From: Sphingobium sp. D43FB
GTDB lineage: Bacteria; Pseudomonadota; Alphaproteobacteria; Sphingomonadales; Sphingomonadaceae
Length of the DNA: 64,000 bases
Direction of reading: 5' to 3'
Assembly (NCBI RefSeq): GCF_002312805.1
Contig: NZ_NMUA01000003.1
Span: 62,001-126,000 of the forward strand
Shown: positions 16,029 through 25,084 of the stretch, one piece after another
Layout of the letters: each line of letters begins with the position of its first letter
How positions within the stretch are numbered: position 1 is the stretch's first letter
Notes under the pieces: model-generated
Seen by the model: only the letters and a program-made list of their open reading frames with translations
What the model was told of the DNA's origin: nothing
Database searches by the model: none
Position numbers and translations under genes: made by a program

Positions 16029-16113
16029 TTCGTCATGCCAGCGAAAGCTGGCATCTCCCTTCCTTCTGATCGCCGCGAAGAAAAGTGGGATCCCAGCGTT
16101 CGCTGGGATGACG
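16029..16113. repeat. Family-B REPIN-like palindromic element between ftsY and yciB
   Basis: Hairpin one is GTCATGCCAGCGAAAGCTGGCA and its neighbours (about 16032-16053). Hairpin two is GGGATCCCAGCG...CGCTGGGATGACG (about 16087-16113). They face each other as in the copies inside mtaB and at 14983 and 31275. The unit occupies nearly the whole intergenic gap. Confidence 0.85.
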
Positions 16114-16124
16114 GAGCAATTTTG

Positions 16125-16751
16125 ATGACCCAGCGCAAATCCACGCAACAGCCCGCCCATAGCGGCACGCTCAGCCTCGCGCTCGATTTCGGGCCACTGC
16201 TGGTCTTTTTCCTCGGCTATAAATTTCTCGGCATGATCGTCGGCACGGCGGCCTTCATGATCGCCATCGTCATCGCGGTGATCGTGTCGAAATGGAAGCT
16301 GGGTCGAGTTTCGCCGATGCTCTGGCTATCGGCGGGGCTGGTGCTGTTTTTCGGCGGCCTGACCATCTATTTCCATGACGAAAGCTTCATCCAGTTGAAG
16401 CCCACCATCATCTACGCCTTTTTCGCGTTGATGCTGTTCGCGGGGCTGGCACGGGGCAAGCCGCTGCTCAAATATCTGTTGCAGGCCGCCTATGATGGCC
16501 TCAGCCACACCGGCTGGATGAAGCTGTCGCGCAATTGGGCGCTCTTCTTCGTCGCCATGGCGATCGCGAACGAAGCGATGCGCCGGTCGCTGAGCTTCGA
16601 CACCTGGCTCGCGGTCAAGGTTTGGGGCGTGACGATCGTGTCGGTGATCTTCGCCGCCGCCAATATCCCGATGCTGATGCGCCATGGACTGAAACTGGGC
16701 GACGAGCCTGCCAGCGACGATCTGGGCGAGACGACCCCGCCCCAGGGTTGA
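16125..16751 (+). CDS. yciB: Inner-membrane-spanning protein YciB (septation protein A family)
   Basis: This 208-residue protein has five or six hydrophobic segments and family landmarks LDFGPLLVFFLGYK near the N-terminus, PTIIYAFFALMLFAG in the middle and NEAMRR near residue 145. YciB/IspA-family proteins affect septation and envelope integrity in enterics and Shigella; the molecular role is not settled. The ATG at 16125 avoids 30 codons that are read from the upstream repeat. It is the fourth gene of the dapF-mtaB-ftsY-yciB block. Confidence 0.92.
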   Translation: MTQRKSTQQPAHSGTLSLALDFGPLLVFFLGYKFLGMIVGTAAFMIAIVIAVIVSKWKLGRVSPMLWLSAGLVLFFGGLTIYFHDESFIQLKPTIIYAFFALMLFAGLARGKPLLKYLLQAAYDGLSHTGWMKLSRNWALFFVAMAIANEAMRRSLSFDTWLAVKVWGVTIVSVIFAAANIPMLMRHGLKLGDEPASDDLGETTPPQG

Positions 16752-16930
16752 GCCGCCTGCTAAGCCCTTATTTCTGCGATCGTTTCGCAATAGGCATATA
16801 GGCCTTTTTTTCCGCGTGCGGGTGCGCATATGGAAGGGCGCGGCGGCGTTTCGCGTCCCGCCTGGACCCATAATAGATCGACCGCGCCAGTCATCGTGCG
16901 GCCGTCCCACCGAACCTTAGGAGTTCCGCC

Positions 16931-17545
16931 ATGGCTTTTGTTCTGCCCGACCTGCCTTATGCCAAGGATGCATTTGGCGACATCCTGTCGGCCGAAACCT
17001 TCGACTATCATCACGGCAAGCATCATAACGCCTATGTCGTGAAGGCCAATGAACTGGTCGCGGCCGACGCCGCCCATCAGGGCAAGTCGCTGGTCGAGCT
17101 GATCAAGTCGACCAAGGGGGGCCTGTTCAACCAGGTTGGCCAGATCTGGAACCACACATTCTACTGGCAGTCGCTTTCGCCTACCAAGACCGCGCCGACT
17201 GGCGACCTGCTCGCCAAGATCGAAGAGGCTTTCGGTTCGGTCGATGCGCTGATCGAGAAGATGAAGGCGGAAGCCGTCGGCCATTTCGCCAGCGGCTGGG
17301 CCGCGCTGATTCTCAAGGACGGCAAGCTGGAAGTCACCAGCTATCATGATGCCGACACGCCGGTCGCGCATGAAGGTCATGCCCCGCTGCTGATCGTCGA
17401 TGTGTGGGAACATGCCTATTATATCGACTATCGCAACGCCCGCCCCGGCTATGCCGACCGCATCCTCAAGGACGCGATCAACTGGGATTTCGCGGCGCTG
17501 AACCTGGACGGCGAAGGCGCCAGCCGCGCCGACCAGCCGGCCTGA
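16931..17545 (+). CDS. sodB: Iron superoxide dismutase
   Basis: This cytoplasmic enzyme dismutates superoxide to oxygen and hydrogen peroxide. The 204-residue protein has the metal ligands in order: His27 (FDYHHGKHH), the WNHTFYW histidine, and the Asp and His of DVWEHAYYIDY. The central segment NQVGQIWNHTFYWQSLSP favours the Fe over the Mn type. AGGAG lies about 8 bases before the ATG. It is a single-gene unit: a strong terminator follows at 17552-17583. Confidence 0.96.
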   Translation: MAFVLPDLPYAKDAFGDILSAETFDYHHGKHHNAYVVKANELVAADAAHQGKSLVELIKSTKGGLFNQVGQIWNHTFYWQSLSPTKTAPTGDLLAKIEEAFGSVDALIEKMKAEAVGHFASGWAALILKDGKLEVTSYHDADTPVAHEGHAPLLIVDVWEHAYYIDYRNARPGYADRILKDAINWDFAALNLDGEGASRADQPA

Positions 17546-17551
17546 CGCACA

Positions 17552-17583
17552 GGGGCGGCCTCGCAACAGGCCGCCCCTTTTTC
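17552..17583 (+). terminator. Rho-independent terminator of sodB
   Basis: The stem GGGGCGGCCT/AGGCCGCCCC is 10 perfect pairs (arms 17552-17561 and 17569-17578) around a 7-base loop, followed by TTTTT. It begins 6 bases after the sodB stop. Confidence 0.92.
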
Positions 17584-17663
17584 CGCGCCGTTGCTTAACG
17601 CCCATAATCTTTTGTTAAGCCCCGCCGCGCATCATCGCCTTTCCGTAAGGAGAGGGGCGACAC

Positions 17664-18101
17664 ATGATGGATATGGCCGCGCTGCGGGGGCAGCATGAAC
17701 AAATCAGCCTGACCGCCCGGCAACTGGCGCAGGCCACCAGTGACATGGCCACGCCGCAAAGCGTTGCGGCGCTGCGATGGTCACTGGCGCGACAATTGAT
17801 CGCGCATCTCGCGCTGGAGGATCGCATCCTTTATCCCGCGATGCAGCGGGCACCAGACTTGGCCGCGCGCAAGACAGCCGCGCAATTGCAGAACGAAACC
17901 GGCGCGCTGGCCGATCGCTTCACCCGCTATATGGCCGATTGGAGCGATGATCGCATTGCCCGCGAATGGTCGGCTTTCTGTGCGGAAACCCGGCTGATCC
18001 TGGCGGCGCTGGCCGAACGGGTCGATCGCGAGAACCGGACCCTCTATCCTTTGGCGGACCAGCAACGACGTCCCACACCGCCGGTCGCACGGGCAAGCTG
18101 A
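17664..18101 (+). CDS. Hemerythrin domain-containing protein
   Basis: This 145-residue all-helical protein has the hemerythrin/HHE pattern: an early LRGQHEQI histidine, HLALEDRILYP in the middle, and a late ENRTLYPLAD segment. Such domains bind a di-iron centre and sense or carry oxygen or nitric oxide, or help repair iron clusters. Some canonical ligands cannot be matched with certainty by eye. GGAG is upstream; ATG at 17664 or 17667 is possible. It lies next to sodB and a chemoreceptor, but there is no evidence of shared transcription. Confidence 0.8.
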   Translation: MMDMAALRGQHEQISLTARQLAQATSDMATPQSVAALRWSLARQLIAHLALEDRILYPAMQRAPDLAARKTAAQLQNETGALADRFTRYMADWSDDRIAREWSAFCAETRLILAALAERVDRENRTLYPLADQQRRPTPPVARAS

Positions 18102-18107
18102 CCGGGC

Positions 18108-19640
18108 TCAGGCCGCTTCGAGTTGCGCCACGAACAGGTCTGTCGCGCGCTGCAAATCCTGCGCCGTGCGCGACAGACCGGAAGCGGCACTCGACACCCG
18201 CCCCGACAGGCTTTCCGTGCTGCGGGCCATGTCCGCTACTTGCTCCATTCGTCCGGCCATGATGGTGGCGTCCTGCGCCGTATCGCGCGCAGTCGCACCA
18301 ATGGCCGCCGTCGCATCCCGCTGATCCGCCACCGCGCGTTGGATCGCGTCGGCGGCATCCGCCAGTTGCTCGACCGCGCTGGCGACGTCGGACAGCGCGT
18401 TTTGGGCCACCCCTGCCCCCTGCTGCGCCGAAGACGCCAGCGACTGGATCTCCCCCGTCGCATTGGCGGCCTGCCCTGCCAATTGCTTGACCTCACCCGC
18501 CACCACGGCAAAGCCACGTCCGACATCCCCGGCGCGCGCTGCTTCGATCGTGGCATTGAGCGCCAGCAAATTTGTGCGCGACGCGATCTGGGTGATCGAA
18601 TGGGCGAAGCTGGTGATGGAGGCGGTATGATTTTCCATGTCGCGCATCGCTTCATGTCCGGCGTTGGATACACGTTGCGCCTCGCCGCCCAGCGTCGCCT
18701 GCTGATGCGCGGCCGAAGCGATGGCCGTGATGGATTCGGACAGTTGATCGATCCTCTGCGCCAACATTGCCGCTCGCGCCGATGATTGTTCGGCGGCATG
18801 GACGGTTTCGCCCGTACCCGCGCTTGCGCGGCGCGCGAGATCGTTCAGGGACAGGGCAGACTCCTCCAATTCGCCCGTCGCTGCACTGACGGCATCGGCC
18901 ACTTCGGCGATCGACTGGCGGAAGGCCGCAAGCAATGTCAGCGTTTCGGCCCGGCGATCCGCCATCATCCGTTCGCGTTCCCGCTCCCTTTCGATCCGCA
19001 GCGCCGCTTCACGCGCATCAGCCTCACGCCGCGCGGCCATCGCCGCTTCCGCAGCCGCGCGTCCGGCCTGGGCCTGTTCGGCCAACTCTGCCGATCCAGC
19101 GACATGGCGATCCAATGCCAGCAGCATTTCGCGCAGACGAACGCTAAGATAGCAGAGCACCGACGCCTGCAGGATCACCGCCACGCCGTGGAGCGCGATC
19201 CGTTCAAGATTGCCCAGCCCCGGAAAGACCCAGGATGGCGCAAGATAGTTGAGTAGCAGATGATGGAGCGCGACCAATGTCGCCCCCAGAACGATCGGCC
19301 GCCAGTCATAGAGCAGCACCAGCCCCGCCAGCGCCACGAAGAAATACATATGGCCGTCCATTTGCCAGCCATGGCCGGATAGCAGCACGACACCGATGGC
19401 AGGCTGCACCGCCGCCAATGTGCCCATCACCATGCGCGCTTCCAGATCCCGACGCCCGCGCAGGACCATCACCGTGGGCAGCGCATTGACCAAGGCGGAC
19501 AGGAACATCGCCTTGATGCTGTCCTCTTCGCCCATCGCCATGGCCATCAGGCCCAGCACCACGGTCCATACCCAGTTGGCGAGCAACAGGATACGCAGAC
19601 CCTGCAAGCGCAGACGGCCAAGACTGCTAATCGCGGTCAT
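18108..19640 (-). CDS. Methyl-accepting chemotaxis protein with multi-TM sensor region
   Basis: This 510-residue receptor starts at the ATG at 19640, which overlaps the stop of the small upstream gene (TGATG). The first 170 residues hold about six membrane segments with no large periplasmic domain. They carry histidines at [13 protein letters not shown] and [10 protein letters not shown], so the stimulus is probably sensed within the membrane. A coiled coil (about 195-235) leads into the MCP signalling domain (about 250-500) with the hairpin tip [20 protein letters not shown]. No CheR/CheB-binding pentapeptide is visible at the C-terminus. It should signal through the CheA/CheW system encoded 3 kb away. 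Confidence 0.9.
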   Translation of the reverse strand: MTAISSLGRLRLQGLRILLLANWVWTVVLGLMAMAMGEEDSIKAMFLSALVNALPTVMVLRGRRDLEARMVMGTLAAVQPAIGVVLLSGHGWQMDGHMYFFVALAGLVLLYDWRPIVLGATLVALHHLLLNYLAPSWVFPGLGNLERIALHGVAVILQASVLCYLSVRLREMLLALDRHVAGSAELAEQAQAGRAAAEAAMAARREADAREAALRIERERERERMMADRRAETLTLLAAFRQSIAEVADAVSAATGELEESALSLNDLARRASAGTGETVHAAEQSSARAAMLAQRIDQLSESITAIASAAHQQATLGGEAQRVSNAGHEAMRDMENHTASITSFAHSITQIASRTNLLALNATIEAARAGDVGRGFAVVAGEVKQLAGQAANATGEIQSLASSAQQGAGVAQNALSDVASAVEQLADAADAIQRAVADQRDATAAIGATARDTAQDATIMAGRMEQVADMARSTESLSGRVSSAASGLSRTAQDLQRATDLFVAQLEAA

Positions 19641-19951
19641 CAGCCCAGATCCCCGCAACCGCCAGCGTCAGCCGCAATGGCCAGGACACCTGCCATGAAC
19701 AAGGGCCGCGCCAAGGCGTCACGCCGTCCCTCCACCACCAGCGATCCCGCCCATGGACCGGCAGCGATCAGCCGCGCACCATGGGCCACTGCGACGCGCG
19801 CCAGCCCCGCGCGCCCATCCTGGGTCATCGGCATCAGCAGCATGCGTCCGCTGACGGGGGGCATGGCGTAAAGCACGGCCAAGCTGCTCATCACCAAGCA
19901 GCATTGAACGGATAGGGACGTGCCAGGACGCAAGCGCGCAAAATATGTCAT
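19640..19951 (-). CDS. Small protein coupled to the chemoreceptor
   Basis: This 103-residue protein has a hydrophobic N-terminal segment (residues about 15-35, [20 protein letters not shown]) and a soluble remainder with [20 protein letters not shown]. No family is recognised. Its stop overlaps the ATG of the chemoreceptor by one base, so it is translationally coupled to it. That arrangement suggests a partner of the receptor, for example a ligand-binding or membrane accessory protein. The second half is alanine- and glycine-rich with a predicted beta-alpha pattern. Confidence 0.65.
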   Translation of the reverse strand: MTYFARLRPGTSLSVQCCLVMSSLAVLYAMPPVSGRMLLMPMTQDGRAGLARVAVAHGARLIAAGPWAGSLVVEGRRDALARPLFMAGVLAIAADAGGCGDLG

Positions 19952-19985
19952 TCCATCCGGATAGGATTGAATGGTAAGGATAATA

Positions 19986-20300
19986 TTAAGGCTGTTTCGG
20001 TGCGCCTATGCCCAAAGTGACAGCTAGTTCATCCAGATCAGCACCCGGTTTCACTAGCAGCCATTCGCGACTCGCCGCGCCATTGACCACCGTCACCGCG
20101 CCCTTGGGACAGATGCCCAGGCAGTCGACCTCGACGATGCCGGCCGCCGCCTTGCGCCCCTTGCCCAGCGTCAGATGCTTGCGCAGTGCCTTGGCCAGCC
20201 GTTCATCGCCATCTGGGCCAAAGCCACCGTCCAGCTTCTTGGCGCATTTGCGGCACACCAGCACGGCGTTGCGCCAGTTGGAACGGACATGATCCTTCAT
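19986..20300 (-). CDS. Thioredoxin-like [2Fe-2S] ferredoxin
   Basis: This 104-residue protein is of the thioredoxin-like ferredoxin family. Four cysteines fit the 2Fe-2S ligand set: two in VLVCRKCAKKL (C-x2-C) and two in VDCLGICPKGAV (C-x3-C). It would act in electron transfer; the partner is not indicated. It is 10 bases downstream of the J-domain gene on the same strand and probably shares its transcript. Confidence 0.85.
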   Translation of the reverse strand: MKDHVRSNWRNAVLVCRKCAKKLDGGFGPDGDERLAKALRKHLTLGKGRKAAAGIVEVDCLGICPKGAVTVVNGAASREWLLVKPGADLDELAVTLGIGAPKQP

Positions 20301-20310
20301 CGATCGTCCT

Positions 20311-20859
20311 TCAATCTACCGCGCCACGCGGTTTCCACGTCCGCCGCTCCTCGGCGGCACGCAGAACTTCATAGGCGGCCTGGATCGTCTGGAATTGGAC
20401 CGCCGCTTTGGCATCGCCGGGCTTTACGTCAGGGTGGAATTCCTTGGCCAATCGACGCCAGCTTTTCTTCACCGCTTCGAAATCGGCGTCATCTTCCAGC
20501 TCCAGCGCCTGGAGCGCATGTAGTTCGTCGCGCGACCGGTTGCCATCGCCTGGCCCACCCCAGCCATGATAGGCGCTCGACTGAAAGCCGCCTGCATCGC
20601 GCCGCTCATCATGTTCGCGCTTCGCCCGCTCTTCGTCGTCCAGCCCCTGAAAATAATCCCAGTTCCGGTTATATTCGCCCGCATGTTCGGGGCAGAAATA
20701 CCAGCGTTCCGGGCTGTTGGGGGATTTGGGCGCAGGGCAGTTGCCCGGTTGGTCACAGCCAAAGCGGTCGCAGCCGCGCACCGCTTGGGCTTCACGCGAT
20801 GCGCCATAGCTGCGCCAGCGGGGAAAGCCCCAGTCATTGGATCGGCCGTTACGAGACAT
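20311..20859 (-). CDS. J-domain (DnaJ-like) protein with N-terminal cysteine-rich region
   Basis: This 182-residue protein has a C-terminal J domain (about 115-175) with the essential HPD motif in EFHPDVKPGD, which stimulates the ATPase of DnaK-type Hsp70. The N-terminal part has cysteines in GCDRFGCDQPGNC and YFCPEH, which could form a zinc site. No substrate-binding domains of a full DnaJ are present. Small co-chaperones of this plan are widespread in alphaproteobacteria with unknown clients. The 2Fe-2S ferredoxin gene follows directly. Confidence 0.88.
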   Translation of the reverse strand: MSRNGRSNDWGFPRWRSYGASREAQAVRGCDRFGCDQPGNCPAPKSPNSPERWYFCPEHAGEYNRNWDYFQGLDDEERAKREHDERRDAGGFQSSAYHGWGGPGDGNRSRDELHALQALELEDDADFEAVKKSWRRLAKEFHPDVKPGDAKAAVQFQTIQAAYEVLRAAEERRTWKPRGAVD

Positions 20860-20925
20860 GAGTTACAGGTAAGGATTCCGTCAGAAAAACGCCACCCCGC
20901 CACATCGCAAAGGGGCCGCAAAAAA

Positions 20926-21313
20926 GTGCCAGAGGGCCTATAAGCCGGGTTTTGTCCTCTCCTTGCGGAGATGTGCGACCATTCCTCTAGGGGACGGATT
21001 ACTCCGCCCCTCCAGCAACCAACCCGGACGATCTCGGTCGAAACAGACCTAGCAGCCGAAACTGCGCGCCGCCCCTATTCGGTCTTGCTCCCGGTGGGGT
21101 TTACCGTGCCGCCTTGCGTTGCCGCAGACGCGGTGCGCTCTTACCGCACCCTTTCAATTTCGCATGGCCTAAGCCGTTGCGACCTGCTTTCTGTTGCACT
21201 GTCCCTTGGATCACTCCAGCCGGTCGTTAACCGGCACCGTCATTTCGTGGAGCCCGGACTTTCCTCGCCGTGGAAGTTACCCGCCACGCCGCGGCCGCCC
21301 AGCCCTCTGGCGG
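20926..21313 (-). ncRNA. rnpB: RNase P RNA, bacterial class A
   Basis: The minus strand carries the conserved elements of RNase P RNA: GAGGAAAGTCCGGGCTCC (P4 and CR-I) near 21270, GGTAAACCCCACCGGGAGCA near 21100, ACAGAAAGCAGG near 21190, and the 3' ACAAAACCCGGCTTATAGG near 20945. The P1 helix pairs GCCAGAGGG (21303-21311) with CCCTCTGGC (20928-20936). An oligo-U run (complement of 20920-20925) follows the 3' end and acts as terminator. The ends are set by P1 and are good to a few bases. The RNA is the catalytic subunit that matures tRNA 5' ends. Confidence 0.96.
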
Positions 21314-21351
21314 ATTGGTCCCTAGCGCCGTTCGGGTCCGGCGTCACCTGC

Positions 21352-22050
21352 TTATTCATCGCCCCTGGGCTTGGGCAGCAACAGCGCGAGCAGGATGGCG
21401 CGGCATTCGCCGTCGATCACCCCGTCGATCCGTTCCGGGCGAAAGCGGCGCTGGAACGCGACCACCGCCGCCTGCGGTTCGGCAATGTCATAGCCGAAGC
21501 GTTCGAGCGCCAGCATGAAGCCGCCATCGGTCCAGTGCGGGTCCATCAGATTCTTGGTCGGTCGGGGTAGTGCCAGTCGTAGCCGCGCCAGTTGGCCCCA
21601 AGGAAACAGTTCGCCCGGATCCTGCTTGCGCGCAGGCGCGATGTCACTGTGGCCGACGATATTGCCACGCGTGATCCGGTGCCGCTGGGTGATGTCATGC
21701 ACCAGCGGGATCAGCGACCCCATCTGCGCTTCGGGAAAAGGCCGATAGCCCCATTCATGCCCCGGATTGATAATCTCTATGCCGATGCTGGCCGAGTTGA
21801 TGTCGTCGATACCGCGCCAGTGCGACCGCCCGGCGTGCCAGGCGCGCTTGGCCTCATCGACCATGCGGATGATCTGGCCATCCTCCGTCACGACATAATG
21901 GGCCGACACCTTCGATTCCGGGTTGGCCAGCCAGTTGATCGCGCTCGCCGCGTCGGGCATCCCGGTATAATGCAGCACCAGCATGGTGATGGGCAGGCTG
22001 CGCTCGTCATAATTGGGCGACGGCGTCTCGATCATCGGCAGCTTGGTCAT
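21352..22050 (-). CDS. N-acetylmuramoyl-L-alanine amidase (AmpD/AmiD type)
   Basis: This 232-residue amidase cleaves the lactyl-alanine bond of muropeptides. The Amidase_2 domain has zinc-ligand histidines in LVLHYTG and IVGHSDIAPARKQDPG and the WHAG motif. A C-terminal peptidoglycan-binding-like segment (AAVVAFQRRFRPERIDG) follows at about 185-225, a plan closer to AmiD than to short cytosolic AmpD. No signal peptide is visible from the ATG at 22050, so action in muropeptide recycling is likely. The gene ends 39 bases before the 5' end of rnpB on the same strand. Confidence 0.92.
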   Translation of the reverse strand: MTKLPMIETPSPNYDERSLPITMLVLHYTGMPDAASAINWLANPESKVSAHYVVTEDGQIIRMVDEAKRAWHAGRSHWRGIDDINSASIGIEIINPGHEWGYRPFPEAQMGSLIPLVHDITQRHRITRGNIVGHSDIAPARKQDPGELFPWGQLARLRLALPRPTKNLMDPHWTDGGFMLALERFGYDIAEPQAAVVAFQRRFRPERIDGVIDGECRAILLALLLPKPRGDE

Positions 22051-22168
22051 CACGCCCTTTCGGCCTGCACCGTCGATCCGGCGGCCTGACCATGACAATG
22101 GCGCAGCGCGACGCCGCAATCAAGCATGGTTAAGGACGGGCAGCTTTGCCTATGGGGGGCCGGAACGG

Positions 22169-23044
22169 TCAGCCTGCCAACCGCGTCCGGCCGATCGTCC
22201 CCTCCGGCAACGCCGCCTGCCGAACATAGGCACCGCGAAATTCGGGATGGGCGGTGAAATCGTCGCCCTGCCCGATCACCGTTTCGCCTGCACCCAAGAG
22301 CAATACCGACCGGGCATGGCTGTGTCGGCCCAGCAGCCGCAGCACCGCCTGCCGCCGCTCCGGCGAGAAATAGAGCAGGACGTTGCGGCACAGGATAAGA
22401 TCATATTCGCCGCTTGGTGCCTTGGCATCGAACAGGTTGTCGTGGCGGAAATCGATCATGCGGCGCAGTTCGGCGCTGGCGCGCCAATCTTCGCCATGGG
22501 GTTCGAACCATTTGATGAGGTCGCCGACCGCCAAGCCGCGCTGAACGTCCATTTGCGAGAAAATGCCGGCGCGCGCCTGATCGATCGCCGCGGTCGAAAT
22601 GTCCGTGGCCATGATCTCGATCCGCCAGCCGCTCCAGCGCGCGGCATCGTTGCGCAGGCGGATCGCCAGCGAATAGGCTTCCTGACCAGTCGAACAGCCC
22701 GCGCTCCAGATACGCAAGGTGCGATTGGACCGCTCCGCCTGGATTGCAGGCAGGATCTGACGATGGATCATGTCGAAGATCTGAAGGTCGCGAAAAAAGC
22801 TGCTTTCATTGTTGAGGAGCGCGTTGACCACCTCTTCCTCCAGCCTGGGATCGGCCTTGCGCGTCAACCGTCCGGCCAACTCGTCCATGTCCGCCAGCTT
22901 ATGCTGTCGCAGCACCGGGCGCAGCGCGGTTTCCATCCGCCAGGCGCGCCCTTCGGACAAGGCCTGACCAGTGCGGGCTTCGAGCAGCGCCGCCAGAACG
23001 CGGGCTGCGCCTTCGAAGATGGCGGCCGGTTGCGCCATTTTCAT
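22169..23044 (-). CDS. cheR: Chemotaxis protein methyltransferase CheR
   Basis: CheR methylates glutamates of chemoreceptors using S-adenosylmethionine. This 291-residue protein has the N-terminal all-helical domain with LNNESSFFRD, the SAM-binding IWSAGCSTGQEAYS, and ICRNVLLYF-type motif (LILCRNVLLYFSPERR) near residue 220. The ATG at 23044 overlaps the cheB stop by 4 bases, so it is coupled to its antagonist. It is the last gene of the che operon. Confidence 0.95.
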   Translation of the reverse strand: MKMAQPAAIFEGAARVLAALLEARTGQALSEGRAWRMETALRPVLRQHKLADMDELAGRLTRKADPRLEEEVVNALLNNESSFFRDLQIFDMIHRQILPAIQAERSNRTLRIWSAGCSTGQEAYSLAIRLRNDAARWSGWRIEIMATDISTAAIDQARAGIFSQMDVQRGLAVGDLIKWFEPHGEDWRASAELRRMIDFRHDNLFDAKAPSGEYDLILCRNVLLYFSPERRQAVLRLLGRHSHARSVLLLGAGETVIGQGDDFTAHPEFRGAYVRQAALPEGTIGRTRLAG

Positions 23045-24123
23045 GCGCCGACCCTGCCGCGTCGGGCGACGAAGTCCATCATCTGGTGCGGCTCCATCAA
23101 GGCGCAGGTCAGCCCAGCGCCCGCCACCGATCCCGGCATGCCCCAAACGACGCTGCTGGCTTCGTCCTGCGCCACGATCCAGCCGCCCGCTGCGACGATA
23201 TCGCGCGCGCCGACCGTGCCGTCCCGCCCCATGCCGGTCAGCACGACCCCGGCTGCACCCGCGCCATAGACCTCCGCCATGCTGGCGAACATGGGATCGA
23301 CGCCGGGCAGGTTGCCCGCTGGCGTGCGTTCGGGATTGAGTTGCACCATGACCCGGCCGTGGAGGCCGCGGCGCACCTGCAGATTGGCATCGCCCGGCGC
23401 GACATAGATGGTGTCGGGGAGCAAGATATCCCCGGTTTCAGCCACCTTCACGCGCAAGCTGGTCATGCGCATCAGTTGTTGCGCGAAATAAACGGTGAAG
23501 CTCGCGGGCAGATGCTGGGTCAGCAGCAGCGGCACCCCCATCGGCGCTGACAGGCCTTCGAACAATTGGCCCAGCGCGTGGATACCGCCGGTGGAGGCGC
23601 CGATTCCCAGACAAGCCAGCGGCTGGAGCACGGGGCGCGCGACCGGCGGGACAACCGGTGCGGTGGACAGGACAGCCATGACGCGCTGGTCGAACAGGCG
23701 GTTGAGCCGGTCGATCAAGCCCTGGGAAAATTGATCGCCGAAACTGCCGCTGCCGGGCTTCGACACGATGTCACTGGCGCCAAGCGCCAGCGCTTCGACC
23801 GCCGCCGCGCTGCCCTCCTCGCACTTGCCCGACAGGATCGCGACCTTCACGTCGGCCTGCGCCTTCAATATTGCCGGGAGCGCGGCAAGGCCGCTCTGCC
23901 CCGGCAGTTCGATGTCGAGCAGAACCAGATCGACTGCGTGATCGGCCAGATAGCCCAGGGCCAGTTCCGCGCTGTTGCTCTTGTGAACCACGCTATAGGC
24001 TGGCTCGTTGTTGAGTATCCGCTCGATCACCGTGCGGACCACCACCGAATCATCGACGATCAGGGTGCGCACGGCACCCTGCTGTCTCCTTATATTGGTC
24101 ATGATCGGCATGTTGACGGTCAT
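23041..24123 (-). CDS. cheB: Chemotaxis response regulator protein-glutamate methylesterase CheB
   Basis: CheB removes methyl groups from receptors after phosphorylation by CheA. The receiver domain has Asp70 in LVLLDIELPG. A linker leads to the methylesterase domain with the catalytic triad residues in GASTGG (Ser), LLTQHLPA (His) and LTGMGRDG (Asp). Length (360) is normal. The ATG at 24123 is used; a GTG one codon upstream is also possible. It is the fourth gene of the che operon. Confidence 0.96.
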   Translation of the reverse strand: MTVNMPIMTNIRRQQGAVRTLIVDDSVVVRTVIERILNNEPAYSVVHKSNSAELALGYLADHAVDLVLLDIELPGQSGLAALPAILKAQADVKVAILSGKCEEGSAAAVEALALGASDIVSKPGSGSFGDQFSQGLIDRLNRLFDQRVMAVLSTAPVVPPVARPVLQPLACLGIGASTGGIHALGQLFEGLSAPMGVPLLLTQHLPASFTVYFAQQLMRMTSLRVKVAETGDILLPDTIYVAPGDANLQVRRGLHGRVMVQLNPERTPAGNLPGVDPMFASMAEVYGAGAAGVVLTGMGRDGTVGARDIVAAGGWIVAQDEASSVVWGMPGSVAGAGLTCALMEPHQMMDFVARRGRVGA

Positions 24124-24192
24124 CACGAGGCTCTCTGCACGAAGACGAAAAGGGTGGAGGTTACTCCCTGGATTGGAGTGCAGGCTGTCGGG

Positions 24193-24558
24193 CTAGATGA
24201 CCCCAACGATCACCAATTTGCTTTCCAGCGTTTCGCGATCGAAAGGCTTCATCACATATTCGTCGGCCCCCGCCTCGACCGCAGCCTTGATATGGCTGAT
24301 GCCATTTTCGGTGGTGCAGAAGATGATCTTGGGACGGGCGGTCATCTTGGCGGTCGTCAGGGCCTGCAGAAACTCCATCCCGCTCATCACCGGCATGTTC
24401 CAGTCGAGCAGGACCACGTCCGGCGCGGAGGCTTCGCACTGGGTCAGGGCGTCCTGTCCATCCACCGCTTCGGTGACGGACAGGTCGAGCGATTCGAGAA
24501 TATGGCGGGCCACCTTGCGGATAACCTTCGAATCGTCGACGACCAGGCAGTTCTTCAT
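24193..24558 (-). CDS. cheY: Single-domain chemotaxis response regulator CheY
   Basis: This is a 121-residue stand-alone receiver. The acid pocket is VVDDSK, the phosphoacceptor is Asp52 in VVLLDWNMP, the conserved threonine lies in FCTTENG, and the lysine is in VMKPFDRE. It should be phosphorylated by the CheA of the same operon and act on the flagellar switch. There is no output domain. The next gene in the operon, cheB, begins 70 bases downstream, and that gap contains small hairpins. Confidence 0.94.
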   Translation of the reverse strand: MKNCLVVDDSKVIRKVARHILESLDLSVTEAVDGQDALTQCEASAPDVVLLDWNMPVMSGMEFLQALTTAKMTARPKIIFCTTENGISHIKAAVEAGADEYVMKPFDRETLESKLVIVGVI

Positions 24559-24642
24559 GATGCGTCCCTTTGGAATTTATGGCCCGAAAATCGAGACCTA
24601 ACGGGCAAAAGCGAGTTTTTGGTAAACATGTTGGAAAACAGT

Positions 24643-25080
24643 TCAGGCCGCCTGGGCCTGGCCGCCGCCGTCGATGAAGCTGGCTAAGGATACCAGCAGC
24701 CAGGGATGACCATCCTGTTCCACGATGGCGCGGCCATAGGGTGCCCAGGCCCGGTCCAACTGACCGCGCAGTGGCAATTCACCCTCCGGCACGCGGCAGA
24801 TGTCGGAGACGCTGTCGACCATCAGACCATAGCTGTGCCCGGCGATATTGGCGATGATGGCGAGGCCCGCGTCGCGGGTCGGCGAGGCCATCCCCTGGAT
24901 CAAGGCGGCCGTATCGATGATCGTCAGCACCCGGCTGCGCAGCGCGGAAAGACCTGCGACATGCGCGCCCATGCCCGGCACCGGCGAAATTTCGGTCAGC
25001 TTGACCACTGCCTCCACCTCGTCGGTTTCCACCGCGATCCGGGTGCCCGCCAAAGTGGCGAAAAGATATAGTCGGTTCAT
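24643..25080 (-). CDS. cheW: Chemotaxis adaptor protein CheW
   Basis: This 145-residue CheW-domain protein couples receptors to CheA. The pattern is intact: FATLAGTRIAVETDEVEAVV, the central GLSALRSRVLTIID, and a late SYGLMVDSVSDICRV. It lies 4 bases after the cheA stop. It is a single-domain adaptor of ordinary length. Confidence 0.93.
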   Translation of the reverse strand: MNRLYLFATLAGTRIAVETDEVEAVVKLTEISPVPGMGAHVAGLSALRSRVLTIIDTAALIQGMASPTRDAGLAIIANIAGHSYGLMVDSVSDICRVPEGELPLRGQLDRAWAPYGRAIVEQDGHPWLLVSLASFIDGGGQAQAA

Positions 25081-25084
25081 GGCC

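Noticed and set aside
16752..16930. Riboswitch or Fur-type element upstream of sodB
   Set aside because: No conserved aptamer core or clear Fur box could be identified by eye in this 179-base gap.
20175..21570. Plus-strand frames across the 20.2-21.6 kb region
   Set aside because: They cover the J-domain gene, RNase P RNA and the amidase end on the opposite strand, all of which have clear signatures.
22013..23269. 418-codon plus-strand frame
   Set aside because: Entirely antisense to cheR, the amidase start and cheB; a GC-rich shadow frame. The same holds for other long antisense frames, such as those opposite cheA, glnE and lptF.
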